From the NCBI GenBank assembly GCA_005801395.1, contig SYDV01000538.1, positions 1 to 7,383 on the forward strand: DNA of 7,383 nt, given 5' to 3'. This DNA comes from Planctomycetia bacterium (GTDB taxonomy: Bacteria > Planctomycetota > UBA11346). The translations under genes and the position numbers were made by a program. The first letter of the stretch is position 1, and every line of letters starts with the position of its first letter. Positions 5,715 through 7,383 of the stretch are shown in pieces. The notes under the pieces are model-generated. The model searched no databases, was not told the DNA's origin, and saw only the letters and a program-made list of their open reading frames with translations.

Positions 5715-7383
5715 TGATGTTTCGGCAAGGTACAGCTGAGCAGGGGCTTGCCTCTGCGCGGACTCCAAAGATCGGCCTTGTGTCGGTCTTGCTGTGCCTT
5801 GCTGTTGCTATGCCCAGTGCTGTCGTGGTGGCAGAAGAGCTGGTGAGCGATCAGCAACATCAAGCGATAAACCAAGCGCAATTAGTGGCAGCGGAAGAAT
5901 CGTTAGCGCGTGGTGATCTGGTCACAGCGCGTGATTTAGTGGTTGGCGCATTAACGAAAGATCCCAATAACGCAGCGGCACGTGTTCTGTTATCACGTAT
6001 TGATAGTCAATTAGTTGGCGCTCCAGCTGTACTAGACGGTGATCCAGTCGGAGGCGATTTGCGTCAGCAGTCTGTATTGGCTGAAGCTCGTATGCTGGTG
6101 GCTCGTGCGGAATTATTAGCGTCGGGTGATCGCTACGAAGCGGCCATGGTATTGCTCTCGCAAGCACGCGTCAGCATTCTTCCGTATGCTGAACATGAAG
6201 CGGTTCGTGGTGTGCTCCAGCGTATTGATGCGACTGCCGAGACCTATCGTGACCGTCTCGTTGTGGTACATGATCGCGTTAAAGAAGATGGTCGTGATTT
6301 AGCCCTGCAAACGGCACAGCATAGGCAACGTCAGCTACAGGTAGATCAGCAATCGCTGTTGGATGAACGGATTTTACGCGTCGAAGAATTAGAAGCGAAA
6401 GCGTTTTATGAATCCGCGCTGGCTGCTTGTCGTCGTTTAGTGGCGGATTTCCCTGATAATCCACGAGTTGAATCCCTGTACGCGCGATTAATCACGAAAG
6501 CGCATAAGCAACGTGATTTAACTATTGTCGAACAACGTTCGGAATTACTCCAAGAAGTTCATGAGCGCATAGAGCGATCACTCATTCCGCAGGGTTTTGA
6601 TGGATGGCCTACTTTCCCCAAAGATTGGCATGAGCGCAATCAATTGGTCAAGCAATTTGATGCTCCGGATCGATTAGATGCCTGGGAAGAAGCGTTGAAT
6701 GAAAAATTAGGAACGCGTCTTAGCTATGATTTTGTGGGGCAAAATGCGGTTGAAGTGCTGTACGCATTGGCCAAGCAGGCAAACATAAATTTGATTATTG
6801 ATCCAGGTGTATTGGCAGGAGGCGACAAGTTAGTCACCTTAAAAGCAAATGACATTAACTTCCGAAATACCCTATCCTGGATTTGTCGTCAGGCTGATAC
6901 TACTTGGCATATCGCAAAAGGGGCTGTGTATGTTGGCGGTGCGCAAGAAACTAGTCCAGTATTAGCCATATATGAAGTCTCTGATTTATTATTTGCACCA
7001 AAGGATCAGCCGGGAAAACAATTAGGATACAATGCTGGTGGCGGTGCAGGAGCCGGAGGTGGTGGTGGCTTTAATTTGTTCCAAGCTGCAGCAGAGGAAC
7101 CTGAGAATGCAATTTCTCCAGAAGATTTAATAGATTTGATTCAACAGGCTGTCACTCCGGTAATATGGAGTAATGAAGCGTACGGTATTCAAGTACGTGG
7201 CATGACCTTGATGGTAACGGCCCCTACGTCGACGCATTTATTAATTCAGCAATTTATTCGTTCACAAGCGCATGTGAAAAATAAATTGGTGCGCATTGAT
7301 GCACGTTGGGTAACCATCAAAGATGGTTACTTAGAAGAAATTGGCGTTGATTGGCGTAGTCCAGAATTGCTTCAATTGCCAAA
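5714..7383 (+). CDS. Second TPR-containing secretin-like protein, 3' truncated
   Basis: The frame is open from ATG 5714 to the window end: 556 residues and no stop. The start overlaps the previous stop (TAATG); a clear SD is lacking, so translation is probably coupled. After a 19-residue polar N-region comes a hydrophobic stretch (IGLVSVLLCLAVAMPSAVVVA), with a likely signal cleavage before EE at 41. TPR-like helices lie at about 53-100, 120-160 and 215-265. An STN-like domain spans about 335-410, then a Gly-rich hinge 441-452 followed by FNLF, and a secretin N-type domain at about 468-547. It is clearly paralogous to the upstream secretin: SLIPQ (289-293 versus 296-300), the STN region, the Gly hinge plus F-(S/N)-L-F, and LEEIGVDW versus FEEIGVQF. 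The domains are collinear but the sequence is well diverged. The beta-barrel core lies past the window, so whether it is a full channel cannot be seen. It may be a partner ring, a second gate or a specialised paralogue. Confidence 0.9.
   Translation, partial: MMFRQGTAEQGLASARTPKIGLVSVLLCLAVAMPSAVVVAEELVSDQQHQAINQAQLVAAEESLARGDLVTARDLVVGALTKDPNNAAARVLLSRIDSQLVGAPAVLDGDPVGGDLRQQSVLAEARMLVARAELLASGDRYEAAMVLLSQARVSILPYAEHEAVRGVLQRIDATAETYRDRLVVVHDRVKEDGRDLALQTAQHRQRQLQVDQQSLLDERILRVEELEAKAFYESALAACRRLVADFPDNPRVESLYARLITKAHKQRDLTIVEQRSELLQEVHERIERSLIPQGFDGWPTFPKDWHERNQLVKQFDAPDRLDAWEEALNEKLGTRLSYDFVGQNAVEVLYALAKQANINLIIDPGVLAGGDKLVTLKANDINFRNTLSWICRQADTTWHIAKGAVYVGGAQETSPVLAIYEVSDLLFAPKDQPGKQLGYNAGGGAGAGGGGGFNLFQAAAEEPENAISPEDLIDLIQQAVTPVIWSNEAYGIQVRGMTLMVTAPTSTHLLIQQFIRSQAHVKNKLVRIDARWVTIKDGYLEEIGVDWRSPELLQLP

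Noticed and set aside
5594..5881. Reverse-strand frame over the junction of the two secretins
   Set aside because: It runs antisense to two solid coding regions joined by TAATG; a shadow frame.

Overview
The window holds four co-directional (+) coding regions that look like the envelope-spanning part of a type IV pilus-like or type II secretion-like machine. Two genes encode inner-membrane/periplasmic assembly proteins. After a terminator and a long intergenic stretch come two tandem, paralogous secretins with TPR-rich N-termini. The first gene is cut by the left edge and the fourth by the right edge.

Layout. Bases 1-930 encode a PilO/Amuc_1100-like periplasmic protein whose N-terminus lies off the window. 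It overlaps by ATGA a 590-residue protein (927-2699) with one N-terminal membrane anchor and an Ala-rich tail. A strong Rho-independent terminator (about 2722-2768) closes this transcription unit. Bases 2769-3173 carry no gene. They include a segment of about 63% GC with several hairpins, a perfect TATAAT lying between inverted-repeat arms, and a small hairpin over the ribosome binding site of the next gene. Bases 3174-5714 encode an 846-residue secretin. Its stop codon overlaps (TAATG) the start of a second secretin-like gene that is open to the end of the window (5714-7383, 556 residues visible).

Organism. No rRNA or marker gene is present. The order PilO-like, single-anchor protein, TPR-secretin recalls, from memory, the Amuc_1100, Amuc_1099, Amuc_1098 pilus-like cluster of Akkermansia. 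This suggests a member of the PVC superphylum (Verrucomicrobiota, Lentisphaerota, Planctomycetota or relatives). The assignment is inference, based on general architecture and a short C-terminal resemblance.

Working model. The two upstream proteins would form the inner-membrane alignment complex that bridges the periplasm. The secretins would form the outer-membrane gate, with their TPR regions acting as periplasmic docking platforms. The least usual points are the pairing of two diverged secretins, a glycine-rich hinge kept in both, and the separately controlled, structured leader before the secretin pair.
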